A DNA stretch of 64,000 bases, taken from positions 2,232,001 through 2,296,000 of the forward strand of contig JAPFFF010000015.1 in NCBI GenBank assembly GCA_039105265.1. The letters run 5' to 3'. A model generated the notes under the pieces. It did not search any database. It was not told the origin of the DNA and saw only the letters and a program-made list of their open reading frames with translations. The stretch comes from Tritrichomonas musculus. Lineage: Eukaryota; Parabasalia; Tritrichomonadida; Tritrichomonadidae. Positions 35,978 to 46,215 of this stretch are shown in pieces (the stretch's first letter is position 1; each line of letters starts with the position of its first letter). A program made the position numbers and the translations under genes.

Positions 35978-38900
35978 TTGTTAGCTGATTTATATGATAG
36001 AGTGGATGAGGTTCAAGACCATCTTCAGGTACATGATATTAGTCGTTTGCATTTTGATAATCAGGTCCAGCTGGCTCAATCCCAGGTAGTCGACTTTTCA
36101 ATTTACAATAATGATGACGGTATAAATGATTTGGTAAATCAATATCAAAATCAAAATCAGCATATAGATTCCAATATACAGCATACCAATTTCATGAATG
36201 ATAGGTCTTTTAATATTGATCATGATGAAAGATATTATTGGTCAGCCCTCTTTCATAGATGGGTTTTATTAACAGAAAGTGGGTATTCATTTGATGATTT
36301 TCCATCAGGCTGGAGAACAAATAGAAGCTTTGATGCGCCTCCTTCATTTATATTTGATGTGGACAGACAAAACTGGATTCAGATTATGATTACTGATTTT
36401 GATAATAAATGTCAAGGTTGGAGGAATAATGAAGATAGAATGAGTGTGGCTGTTTATACAGCCTTTATGGCAAACAATACAAAACAGAAAGAAGGAGATA
36501 TAGTATGGGATGAAAATGAAAATGAATGGATATACTGCAATAGTGCTGTTAGCCCTTTGAGTATTGACATCGGCACACCACCAAAACAGCCCGATGGGTC
36601 TATTTCAATTCCAGGGTCAGACCTTGAATCGTTCAAGAAAGCATTAGAAGTATATGGAAACAAATATATCGAACCACCAAAGAATTATCAATTTAATAGA
36701 GAAAAACCAATATATGGAGATGTTAATATCAAAGCAAATTTAAATGTTAATGGATTAATAAATGGAGTAGATATATCAAATTTATCATCGGGAGGGGATA
36801 TTACCACATCTAATTTTACTTATCAATCTGGCTTTCCCAAATATATTCTCACCAATAATTTGCTCAGCACAGATACTTTTAGATTATTTGATAGAGACTT
36901 TAAGATGATGGTGATAGGTGGTACAGAAGAAATACAAGAACAAATAAAAGATACTCAGGGAAGGATAAATATATTTAAAATAATTCTTCGAAACAATATT
37001 ATCATGAATGCTAATGGAAAAATAATTAAAGAGTTCTATATCTATGCAGAAGATGGAAAAATATATAATCCAGTCCTCATACACAATACCGAGCATGATG
37101 AAACCCGGCTTAGTTATTTCCATGAAACAACAACAAATAAATTATATATTGCTCATGATGAAGGGGTTAGAATTGATTCTTATGATTTATATCTCAAGGG
37201 AGAGCTAAGTATAATGTATTTATTACCTCAAGACTCTTTGGTAGCTGTTGAGCCAACAATAAAGTGTGATACAATAGAGGCTAAGAATGCTCTTAAATTA
37301 CATAATTCTGATATTATTTATTTATATAAACCAACAAAAATTACTGACGCTACAATAGGAGATAAAGAATATTATAAAATGATATATGAAATCCCAGATG
37401 ATTACCATCTCATCGAAGGCTTCAAATTCAAATTCAAGGAGTATTGCTTCGGTAATTCATGGGAATTAGAATGGAAGGAAGATAAATGGACAGGCAATAA
37501 TTTGAGTGGAAGATTAGGAGGGAGTGTCATTAACAAATTAAATAAAAGGAACACAGGGTATTATCATAATGATAATAGAACACATTTATGCTATGCAATG
37601 ATGAAAAATGATGATATACACAACGAAATAATACCGAGAGGAGAGAAGGGTATATTGTATAGCTTATATGCACTCGCTAGTAAAGAAGGAAAATTAGAAA
37701 CCAAATTATTGTTAAACAATGATGAAATTATAAATGGGGATGAAAATCATATTAGTTGTTGGGTGTTTGAGATGGGAGGACATAATAAAGAGACATATGA
37801 AGGCTATGATTTGGTAGGTGTTGAGTGTAGATTATTTAATTATGAGGCTAATATAATTAAATTTAATGAATTAATTCCTAAAATCTCCAGAGTATATTTA
37901 GATATTTATTTGCCAAAATCATCTACTCCTACCCGACTAACATTCAAAATATTACCACAAATACTTCATGTCTATGGACAGCTGAATGGAAATGTTGATT
38001 TGATAGGAGATTTGGACACAATAGATAGAATAGCCTGTGATTGGACAGATAGTTTTATCAATCCTGAGGACAGGAATATTGAAATATATTTACGAAAGAG
38101 CATGGCAGACCCCTTCGAAGAAATGAATTGGGATGGTAAAATGAATCCCTTTGAATATATTATCAGGCAACAATTTTATGAGATATACCCCAATCCTAAT
38201 GCAGCTACCACTTTGTATACAGATTATAATATATGCTCATCCAAAATTATTACTGCCGACAATATTACTACGATGAGAAGTGATTTAAATTTGGTAAGTA
38301 ATAACTTTGATGTTTTATCATATGACTTCAATAAATTGGAGAATAAAGTTGGCCAAATGGATAGGAGATTAATAACAGTCGAAGATAAGACTGAACATCT
38401 AATTTCAGATATGAAGTCAATAAAGATTGTTGAAGGGATTTCTTTAGCCTTCACTATAGCAGGTGGAATAGTTGGTGGAGGCTTAGCTTTATCATCGATG
38501 GGCATTACATTTGGAGGAGCAGAAGCGTCATCAGATGTAGCAGTAGCAGCGACAACAATAACTCATGCTAGGACATCATTTTTATTGGAAGAGTCATATT
38601 TTAGCGGCGCTTCTCGGCTAAGAAAATTTGACCCTTGGTCTAGGACAATTTCAGACACAAATAAAGTATTAGAATGGTGTGATGAAGGGTTAGATGAATT
38701 AGAAGAGATTACTTTCGAAAATGATTTTGACGATCCAGACAAGGGGGTAATGACTCTTCAGGCAACATTTAATTTATGTAATATTTTCAGAGATTCTTTG
38801 AAGCCTGTTTTCAAAATATTAGCTAACGAAATAAAATCTGTTCAAAGCACAAAGCATCCCCTAGATGATATAGATATGACTGCTTATATTACAAAATTGG

Positions 38901-38995
38901 AAGTCAAAGAAATGCTGGAGCAAAAGGATTTATATATCGATTCATTGGAGAAAAGGATTGCTGCATTGGAGAAGAAGTGTGCAAATATTGAGTAG
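35978..38995 (+). CDS. fibre-like virion protein 1, inner Maverick
   Basis: A frame of about 1005 residues. It has an N-terminal part with WRTNRSFDAPPSFIFDVDRQ, a domain with FKIILRNNIIMNANGKIIKE and FYIYAEDGKIYNP, then IYPNPNAATTLYTDYN near 740, a coiled coil, a hydrophobic Gly-rich segment (AGGIVGGGLALSSMGITFGG) near 830 and a C-terminal coil (YIDSLEKRIAALEKKC). The order matches the next gene, so the two are tandem paralogues, and the block also occurs in the outer fibre gene and the small remnant at 60326. Attachment fibre or internal spike roles are inferred from the build. The locus upstream looks broken at about one point, so the N-terminus is uncertain. Confidence 0.65.
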   Translation: MLADLYDRVDEVQDHLQVHDISRLHFDNQVQLAQSQVVDFSIYNNDDGINDLVNQYQNQNQHIDSNIQHTNFMNDRSFNIDHDERYYWSALFHRWVLLTESGYSFDDFPSGWRTNRSFDAPPSFIFDVDRQNWIQIMITDFDNKCQGWRNNEDRMSVAVYTAFMANNTKQKEGDIVWDENENEWIYCNSAVSPLSIDIGTPPKQPDGSISIPGSDLESFKKALEVYGNKYIEPPKNYQFNREKPIYGDVNIKANLNVNGLINGVDISNLSSGGDITTSNFTYQSGFPKYILTNNLLSTDTFRLFDRDFKMMVIGGTEEIQEQIKDTQGRINIFKIILRNNIIMNANGKIIKEFYIYAEDGKIYNPVLIHNTEHDETRLSYFHETTTNKLYIAHDEGVRIDSYDLYLKGELSIMYLLPQDSLVAVEPTIKCDTIEAKNALKLHNSDIIYLYKPTKITDATIGDKEYYKMIYEIPDDYHLIEGFKFKFKEYCFGNSWELEWKEDKWTGNNLSGRLGGSVINKLNKRNTGYYHNDNRTHLCYAMMKNDDIHNEIIPRGEKGILYSLYALASKEGKLETKLLLNNDEIINGDENHISCWVFEMGGHNKETYEGYDLVGVECRLFNYEANIIKFNELIPKISRVYLDIYLPKSSTPTRLTFKILPQILHVYGQLNGNVDLIGDLDTIDRIACDWTDSFINPEDRNIEIYLRKSMADPFEEMNWDGKMNPFEYIIRQQFYEIYPNPNAATTLYTDYNICSSKIITADNITTMRSDLNLVSNNFDVLSYDFNKLENKVGQMDRRLITVEDKTEHLISDMKSIKIVEGISLAFTIAGGIVGGGLALSSMGITFGGAEASSDVAVAATTITHARTSFLLEESYFSGASRLRKFDPWSRTISDTNKVLEWCDEGLDELEEITFENDFDDPDKGVMTLQATFNLCNIFRDSLKPVFKILANEIKSVQSTKHPLDDIDMTAYITKLEVKEMLEQKDLYIDSLEKRIAALEKKCANIE

Positions 38996-39023
38996 AATAG
39001 GGAAATATTTTTTTGGGTTTGAA

Positions 39024-42000
39024 ATGGCAGCAACAACAACAAAATTCATCGGAGATATACAATTCAAGGTAGGAGACAGCACTCGTAAAGCAAGCCAGTT
39101 ATTAACCCTAAGTGATTTAGATGGATATGTTCAGACAGGCCATTTATTCAATGAAGTAGATGGCATACCAGAATTTAATATCAAAAATAATAATATACAA
39201 TACGAGTCATTTGAGTCATCAACAACCCAATATCATATTCTTAAATTTGTTAATATACCTGAGGATTTCATGAATAAAGTGAAGGAAATAACAGCCCAAA
39301 CAAATCTTTTCAAAGTTGTTTTGAGAAAAAATATTATATACGATACGAATGGAAATTTAGTGAAGGAATTCTTTATTTATGCCAAGGATGGAAAGGTTTA
39401 TTGCCCTCTCATAACCAAAAGCAGTAATGGCTGTTCTATAAATAACAGCACCATATTTGAATACATCAACATAGCTTTCGATTCTAGCCTCGATTTTAAT
39501 CCCTATTCCCTTTGGTTGAATGGTGAGTTGAGTATAATGAATGAATATCTTGCTGATAGTTTACAAACAGAGAAGGCAATAAAATGTTCAATCATCAAGG
39601 CTGATAATGCTTTGAAGCTTCATAAAAGTGATGTATTGTATCTCTATAAACCCACACTAACTAGTGAAGTCCAAATAGATGATAAAATGTATTGGCTACT
39701 GCAATGGAATATAGACGATAATTACAATATACCTAGCGGCTTGGAATTTAAGTTTAGTGAATATTGTTTTGGTAATAAATGGATTTTAAGCTGGGATGGA
39801 ACTAAGTGGGTAGGAGATAATATACAAGGAAACATAAACGGAAATATAAAAAATGCATTAAATAAAGAGAATGAACATGGAGAGGATGGAACATATATTA
39901 GAATCAAGAGAAGTGAAAGAAATAAAATGTTGATTAAAAAGCCTGATAACTATTCTATTGATAATCTCCTACATTATATGATACATGGAGGGAAATGTAA
40001 ATTGGACTGTAAATTGAAACTAAAGACGGGTGAGATAGAAAGTTTTTCAAAATATGGATTGGGCTATCAAACAAGTAATGGAGGAATAAATGTTGATGGA
40101 TATGATATTGAAGCTATAAGATGCTATAAAGCAAACGGTACAGGGAGCGAATTAGATATTTCTAAAGTGGAAGAATTTTTACTTGATATCACTTTGGACG
40201 GTACCATCAAGGCAAACAGATTTTCTATGAGGCCTACTGGAAAAATATTTGACCCAAAGAGTGATAAGAAATGGTATTTCATCACTGGTATATTAGATTC
40301 GTGTGAAAAAGTAGAATATTGTTATGCTTCATCAACCCCTAATGACTCACGAAATATTAGAATATATTTATTCAAAGAATATGTTGACCCGATAGATGAG
40401 GTCAATTGGGACCCTACAACAAACCCCTTCGAATATATTATCAAGCAACAATTTTATGAGATATATCCCAATCCTAATGCTGCAACAACATTATATACAG
40501 ACTATAACATTACCTCATCGAAAATTATTACTGCCGACAATATTACTACAATGAGAAGTGATTTAAATATGGTAAGCAATAATGTTGATGTGATAAGTTA
40601 TGACGTCCAGGAAATGAGCACGACAATGGAAAGCCTCAAGGGAAGAGTATCAAGAGCAGAAACAATAACTCAGCATCTAGAAGAAGATGTTGATAAGTTA
40701 AGAATTGTGTCATGGACAGCTTTAGCTTTTGGAGTAGCAGGAACAGCAGGTTCTATGGGCTCTATAGGCATGCAGCTTTTCCCCGAAGGAATTAGTTTTC
40801 CAACAATAAAGGGAGGTGGATTTTTGAAGAGAATTTTCTCTAACAAATCAACGAAAGGCATGAGTGATTTGTTGCGGTCATCTATTAATTTCATGTCTGG
40901 GACCATCGCTAGGTCTATCACAAAAGATATTACTCCAATAATTATGTGGTGTGAAGAAGAATATAAACCATTAGATGATTTAAAATTTGAAGATGAAAAT
41001 GATAACCCTGACAGTGGAGCCTTAACTTTAAGTGGGGCTATGGATATTGGTAATATATTCAGAGATTCTTTGAAGCCTGCATTTAAATTACTTGCCGAAA
41101 AAGTAAATGAACTAGAGGCAGAGTTTGATAATTTCCCTACCGTTGATGAAGTAAATGAGGCGTTGGAGAAAGTAAAGAGTGAGATTCCTGCCGCCGTAGA
41201 TTTATCAAAATATCGAGAAAAAAATGATTTGATATATAAAGATGCTGTCGATGTGCCTTTTGAAAATGTCCGAAATAGTGAAGGAAGGTGGGAAGCCAAA
41301 ATAAAAATGACTAGGGGAACTCGTCTTGTTGGAACGATTACTGATGCTGGCGTGGTCAAGAATTTTGATTTTCTGTTTGATTATGATGAAAATGTACCTG
41401 AGAATTCCGATATATATATAAATATAGAAATTGATGGAACAACTTATAACATAAATTATTATCCAAATGAGACTGATGATTGGTGCTTTTATATCGAAAG
41501 CGAAACAGGAAATTTAGATACAAAATTAACACTAGCGGAAAAAATAAATAAACAAGATGAAATAGTTTTGAAAACAGATAATCGAATCGATTTAGAGAAA
41601 ACTTTTGAGAATGCTTTGGTTGAATTCATCAAAAATGATAGATACAAGAATATTTCTGATAATCCAAAAACATATATTGGTTATTTCTATTTTGTTAATG
41701 GAGAATTTGAACTCAGATTTAAATTTATTCCAAGAAATTTTGAAGACAAATATATGATTTTACAATATGATTCTGCTGATGGTGAATTTTGTATTGTATT
41801 GCTATTGAACATTTATTCAAAATCTGGAACATTCATCATTTTTTCAAAAGTTGGAGAATTCAAATATAGAATCGTGAAAGATTTAACCATTGAAACTGTT
41901 TATGATGAAAAATATAGAAATAATGTTTCAAAAGTTTATTGTACCTTTGATGGTTTTGTAAATATTAGTTCGTCTGTTGATGATTATTTGGAAGACATAA

Positions 42001-42482
42001 ATGGTTATTCTGATATTAAATATTTCAAAGTTGTTAGATCAAATGACAAATATCCTGTGGATGATATTCTTGGATTATTTATGGACTTCTTTGTTTCATT
42101 CAAGAATCATAAAGATGAAGAAAATGAATGGAGAATATTTTATTCTGGCTTTGTTGATTGTGATCTTCAATGGATTGATGAATTAACCGGAATCAATTAT
42201 GATTCACACAAAAATATTTTAACGATTAGTGTCGAGTTCGATTCTGATGCATATGAATTGTTAATAATATTTAAAGAGACGAGTGGTGAAAAACATTTTG
42301 TGAGAATTCTCCACGGATCAAAGATTGCTTTACTCGATGAAATATATGGATCAAAGAAAGTAAAAGTTGTTCAATATCAAGCTACAGATGATAAATATGA
42401 CTTTAATGTAAGAATGAATTTAGATCAATATCTAGAAAGACAGATTTACATTAAACAATTGAAATGGAATGTGTATCAATAA
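39024..42482 (+). CDS. fibre-like virion protein 2, inner Maverick
   Basis: About 1152 residues from the ATG at 39024, chosen because ATATTTTTTTGGGTTTGAAATGG precedes it; the frame is open a little further upstream, overlapping the gene before. It repeats the domain with FKVVLRKNIIYDTNGNLVKE and FFIYAKDGKVYCP. The YPNPNAATTLYTDYN block, a coiled coil and a hydrophobic segment (WTALAFGVAGTAGSMGSIGM) follow, then a C-terminal region of about 450 residues not shared with protein 1 (strand-rich, Asp/Tyr-rich). DNA around the PNPNAATT block is much more alike between the two genes than the flanks. Its 3' end lies close to the right terminal repeat. A variable distal part on a constant shaft would suit a host-binding fibre. 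Confidence 0.7.
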   Translation: MAATTTKFIGDIQFKVGDSTRKASQLLTLSDLDGYVQTGHLFNEVDGIPEFNIKNNNIQYESFESSTTQYHILKFVNIPEDFMNKVKEITAQTNLFKVVLRKNIIYDTNGNLVKEFFIYAKDGKVYCPLITKSSNGCSINNSTIFEYINIAFDSSLDFNPYSLWLNGELSIMNEYLADSLQTEKAIKCSIIKADNALKLHKSDVLYLYKPTLTSEVQIDDKMYWLLQWNIDDNYNIPSGLEFKFSEYCFGNKWILSWDGTKWVGDNIQGNINGNIKNALNKENEHGEDGTYIRIKRSERNKMLIKKPDNYSIDNLLHYMIHGGKCKLDCKLKLKTGEIESFSKYGLGYQTSNGGINVDGYDIEAIRCYKANGTGSELDISKVEEFLLDITLDGTIKANRFSMRPTGKIFDPKSDKKWYFITGILDSCEKVEYCYASSTPNDSRNIRIYLFKEYVDPIDEVNWDPTTNPFEYIIKQQFYEIYPNPNAATTLYTDYNITSSKIITADNITTMRSDLNMVSNNVDVISYDVQEMSTTMESLKGRVSRAETITQHLEEDVDKLRIVSWTALAFGVAGTAGSMGSIGMQLFPEGISFPTIKGGGFLKRIFSNKSTKGMSDLLRSSINFMSGTIARSITKDITPIIMWCEEEYKPLDDLKFEDENDNPDSGALTLSGAMDIGNIFRDSLKPAFKLLAEKVNELEAEFDNFPTVDEVNEALEKVKSEIPAAVDLSKYREKNDLIYKDAVDVPFENVRNSEGRWEAKIKMTRGTRLVGTITDAGVVKNFDFLFDYDENVPENSDIYINIEIDGTTYNINYYPNETDDWCFYIESETGNLDTKLTLAEKINKQDEIVLKTDNRIDLEKTFENALVEFIKNDRYKNISDNPKTYIGYFYFVNGEFELRFKFIPRNFEDKYMILQYDSADGEFCIVLLLNIYSKSGTFIIFSKVGEFKYRIVKDLTIETVYDEKYRNNVSKVYCTFDGFVNISSSVDDYLEDINGYSDIKYFKVVRSNDKYPVDDILGLFMDFFVSFKNHKDEENEWRIFYSGFVDCDLQWIDELTGINYDSHKNILTISVEFDSDAYELLIIFKETSGEKHFVRILHGSKIALLDEIYGSKKVKVVQYQATDDKYDFNVRMNLDQYLERQIYIKQLKWNVYQ

Positions 42483-42496
42483 ATTCTATAGGGATT

Positions 42497-42793
42497 GGTG
42501 TTTGTTCTTCAGCTGGATTGAGCGTCGGGTACATTTCAATCATTATAAAACAACTTCTTGATTCGAAGGGATATCTTAACGGAATCTTCAAGAAATACAT
42601 TTTTTTGTGTCAAAATAATTTTTACAACGAGACGATAAAAATATGAGTTTGGAATTTTTTTGTTGCGAACTTTTTGAATTATCGAGGTGGTTGGAGCTTT
42701 TTGAAGGCTCTGGGGGACTTCCAAAGGCTCCAAGTGGCTGTGAAATGGGCTTAAGTATAGGCTTGGCGATAGCGGAGCCTATACTATACTACT
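42497..42793. repeat. right terminal inverted repeat of the inner Maverick
   Basis: It mirrors 19810-20172 in three blocks (42753-42793, 42626-42679 and 42497-42571), the innermost identical over 75 bp. On the minus strand the innermost block contains an ATG and the same first codons as the gene at 20126, reading into a short frame that overlaps the end of the fibre gene. No longer gene starts there. Confidence 0.85.
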
Positions 42794-45096
42794 GATGGAT
42801 ATAAACTAACTGCATCAAAATCTGATAGTGGTTTAGTTGTATGCCACTTTTTATTGTAAGCAGTCATGCATCTACCACCATATATTGCTTTTGAACAGAA
42901 ATGCCTAACATGTCCACCTAATTTATAAAGATTTCCATTAGGATAATATACTTTTTGGTTAAACACTTCATTTGCAAGAGATGATATACTAATAAATTTA
43001 TAAAGGTTAATATTAAAATTTTCTTTAAATCCTTCACGCAATTTCTCAAATCCAATTCTCAAAATATTAACATCTTGTTGGCAATAGAATTCAGCATATT
43101 TATACATATCAAAAGTGTTATCACTTAAGCGGCATCCTTCAATCTTATCAATATTAGAGTTAAATAAAGTGTAATCTTCATCGGTCCACTGTTTATCTTC
43201 ATTTAAGCCTGCTTCGCTTATTGTGCCAATATTTGTTTTTAGTCTTTCTAGTGTATAATATTTATATGGAAATATCTCTTTTTGTATTCCTTCTATATTA
43301 AACATAGATGGTAATTGTGATAATTTGCATGATAATATTGGTAATGAATCTCTAAGATGAATTGTTTTTGTAATTCTCTTTTGGTGAACAATTGATGTGT
43401 ATTTTATATCTGCCATCATAGTTTTTGAACCTTTTATAATAGATTTACATAAGCCAAAGTTTGCAAGCATTCTAATATCATACGCTAAATTATGGAAATA
43501 TACTACTGATTCATCATCTAGATAATCTAATAATTGTTTATTACAATCTTCACCTTTAAAACATTTTTTGTGATTTCCGTTTGCACTATGTACGACACAC
43601 ATATAAGGCTTGTGAATACTTGTACTAACATCTGCTTCAAAATCTGCATACCAATAACTTTTTTCTCCATCTTTTTTATTAATCTTTTTCTTTTCTTCTT
43701 TAATCAATTTTGTGCATTGTTCATCATTATAATCAAGGTCAATAAGGTCAATATTACTGTCTACATCTTTATAGAATATTGTGTTTAAAACCTTATATTG
43801 TCCAAATGTAATAGGAACAAAATAATTGTTCTTCATTAATATTCTCACTAGGTCAGAAGAGTTAATAAAATATCGTGCGTTTCTCCAGTGGTCGCTATTG
43901 TATTCTTTATTGTATTTGTCCTCTGTGCACTCACTTAAATGATTAATATAATATGTACTAAAAGGTGTTTTCTCTTCAAGGAAATAATGTTTATTGTATA
44001 TATTCATTGTATGTGTTCTATTTGGTTCTGCATTCTCTATACCTAAATAATGCTTTTCTTTGTTATTTTTAGTAGATTTAACAGAGCGTTTTTTATTTAT
44101 TCCATTTGCATCTTCATCTATGAATGATAATTTAATATGCAGTTTGAACTCCATACATAATTCATTTAAAGATTTTTGTGAGAGATATCTAGTGTTAATT
44201 CTTAATCGCATTTTATTTAGTGTAGCATCGTCATAACATCCAGTTTGTTGTAAAGCATAAATAAAACAACAATCATCTAATTCTTTTCTTTGTTTACCTT
44301 TTTTGTTTACTAGAGATGTGAATATTTGTAATTTTTTAAGATATTTTTTAACATTTAACGGGCAATTCTTATTTACTAAATATTGAAAGAAACTACCACC
44401 AACATCGCTGTAAACTTTTTTTACAGAGGCCTCACTTTGTGAGTCGTTTTTAGCTTTAATACCTTTAAATTCATTAAATTTGACAGCACTAAATAGACTC
44501 CATTCTGGTATCTTTTCTGCACCTTTTTCATAAAAATATTCTGGCACAACATTCTCAATATCAAATATAAAGTGATTTTCGGTAAGATTATTCATTAATT
44601 GTTTATATACTTCTGGAGTCAATCGTTTTGAATGCCACTCCCCATTAACTTTGAAAGCTATTTTATATTTCTCAGATATTGATAAAGCATCAATATGTTC
44701 TTCAAAGAATTTCTTTAATTTTGGCAATAATAATTTTCGTCCGTCATTATCTAATCTTTCAAAATCAATATACCAATTTGTGGGAGAATCTTCTAATTTT
44801 TCCATAATATTATTTGTTATTTCAAACTGTGTTTTATCCTCCGTTTTTATTATTTTTTTGGGCTCTTCTTTAGGCTCTGCTGTGGGCTCTTCTTTAGGTT
44901 TTTCTTTATCACGTTTACCTTTGAAATACCAATAGATAGCATCATAATTATCCATATCACCATCATAACCTTCTTGTTGAGCAAAATCTATTATATCTCT
45001 TATACAATCTTCTTTAGATATCCAATAATAATCAAAATCATGTTCTAATTTTTCATTAATTATTAATTCAAATAATTCGTATACCCATGTTTTCAC
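42784..45096 (-). pseudogene. polB: protein-primed DNA polymerase B, upstream part, outer Maverick
   Basis: The N-terminal part of the outer element's polymerase. It has a Glu/Lys/Pro-rich stretch (EEPTAEPKEEPKKIIKTED), the CCFIYALQQTGCYDD segment also found in the inner polymerase, exonuclease motifs (YWYADFEAD near 480 and YFHNLAYDIRML near 530) and the start of the polymerase domain at the junction with the inner Maverick. The few terminal bases at each side belong to the inserted elements: the inner Maverick's repeat at 42793 and the pogo-like transposon's repeat from 45084. The gene is thus interrupted twice, and its catalytic half is at 18643-19800. It is a fossil of the same enzyme class as 29667-33137. 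Confidence 0.88.
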
Positions 45097-45583
45097 CTTT
45101 GACTATGAGTTTTCCACTTTTCTTAGGTTTATTCAATTCATGTCACTTCATCTTTTTTTGATATAATTTCATGAAGATAATGAAATTAAGTTAAAAGTGA
45201 ATTGACATTTCTTTTTTCATGAATTATTTGGTTATTTTTAAATTTTGGTAAAATTAAAAGGGAATATTATTTTTATCAATATATATTTAAACTAAAAATC
45301 ATATAAATTTATAATTTTAATTGGATGAAATAAAGATAATTGAAAATATATTTATTTAGAATGATAATATTTGAATATTTGAAAGATGATATTCAAATTT
45401 TATCTTTCAAATTCAATAGGGATTATCAATTAGATGAAGGCCAAAGGATCAGACAAAATTCTGTTAAATTGAGCTAATAGTAATAGATTGCAATAGAAAT
45501 CGTATTTTCACGGTAAAAAAGTGATACTTTTAACAAGGTAAAAAAGTACCAAATATAAATTTATTTTTATGATCTAATGAATT

Positions 45584-45836
45584 CAAAACAAACGAAGAAC
45601 ATCTTCATACTAAATGTACATTAATACACAAATGTATTTTACTATTTGATTTCAAAAAATTATGTTTAAGTGATGAATTATCTAACAATTTAAAATTTTT
45701 AAATTTAAAACTCAAAGCAAACGAAGATCATCTTCATACTGAATGTACATCAATACACAAATTTATTTTACTTTTTGATTTCACAAAAATTTTCCGGTGA
45801 TGAATTATCTAATAATTTAAAATTTTTGAATTTAGA
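45584..45836. repeat. tandem duplication of about 128 bp
   Basis: Two adjacent copies (about 45584-45711 and 45712-45836) share CAAACGAAGA, CATCTTCATACT, AATGTACAT and GATGAATTATCTAA in the same order with some 15% differences. They lie upstream of the transposase gene inside the pogo-like element. Subterminal repeats of this kind often bind transposase, but this is not shown here. Nothing else was seen in 45122-46215. Confidence 0.6.
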
Positions 45837-46215
45837 ATTAATTAATCAAAGACAAACCAAAAATAATCAAAGCCAGATTAATTCAAAACCAAATCTAGCA
45901 AAATGTGAGTAATAAATTAAGATAAACCTAGCGGCAGTGATATGAAATATAATTTCTATTATAAAGTGCCCCAAAAAAATAGGGGTCACATTCAATAAAA
46001 TAGGGGTTGACGATCAAGTTAAGAAAAAATTGAATATTTTTTCAGAAAATATAATTTTAAGAAAAAAAAATTTTTCAAATATTTTTTTCTCAAAATAAAT
46101 TTTTATTATCGTTTTCCCTTGAAATTAATTATTTTTTGAATTGACCCCCTTTATTTCTCTCACTTTAGATATTTTGGTTTTTCTTAAATTAATTTAAGAA
46201 ATAATATAATAAATA

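Larger units (their letters stand above)
19810..42793. mobile_element. inner Maverick/Polinton, looks largely whole
   Basis: A 22,984-bp element with terminal inverted repeats starting AGTAGTATAG, flanked by a 5-bp duplication GATGG (19805-19809 and 42794-42798). It is inserted in the polymerase gene of the outer Maverick. It encodes integrase, packaging ATPase, pVI-like protein, capsid protein of another lineage, two HNH proteins, a full-length protein-primed polymerase, a penton-like protein and a block of fibre-type genes. About one break is apparent, in the fibre region; otherwise the genes are open. It must be younger than the outer element. It is larger than many Mavericks (15-20 kb), mainly through the 7.6-kb fibre block. 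Confidence 0.93.

Noticed and set aside
40670-41359. A 229-codon minus-strand frame inside fibre gene 2
   Set aside because: Ser/Ile/Pro-rich translation typical of antisense of a coding region; no motif, and fully inside a 1152-codon gene.
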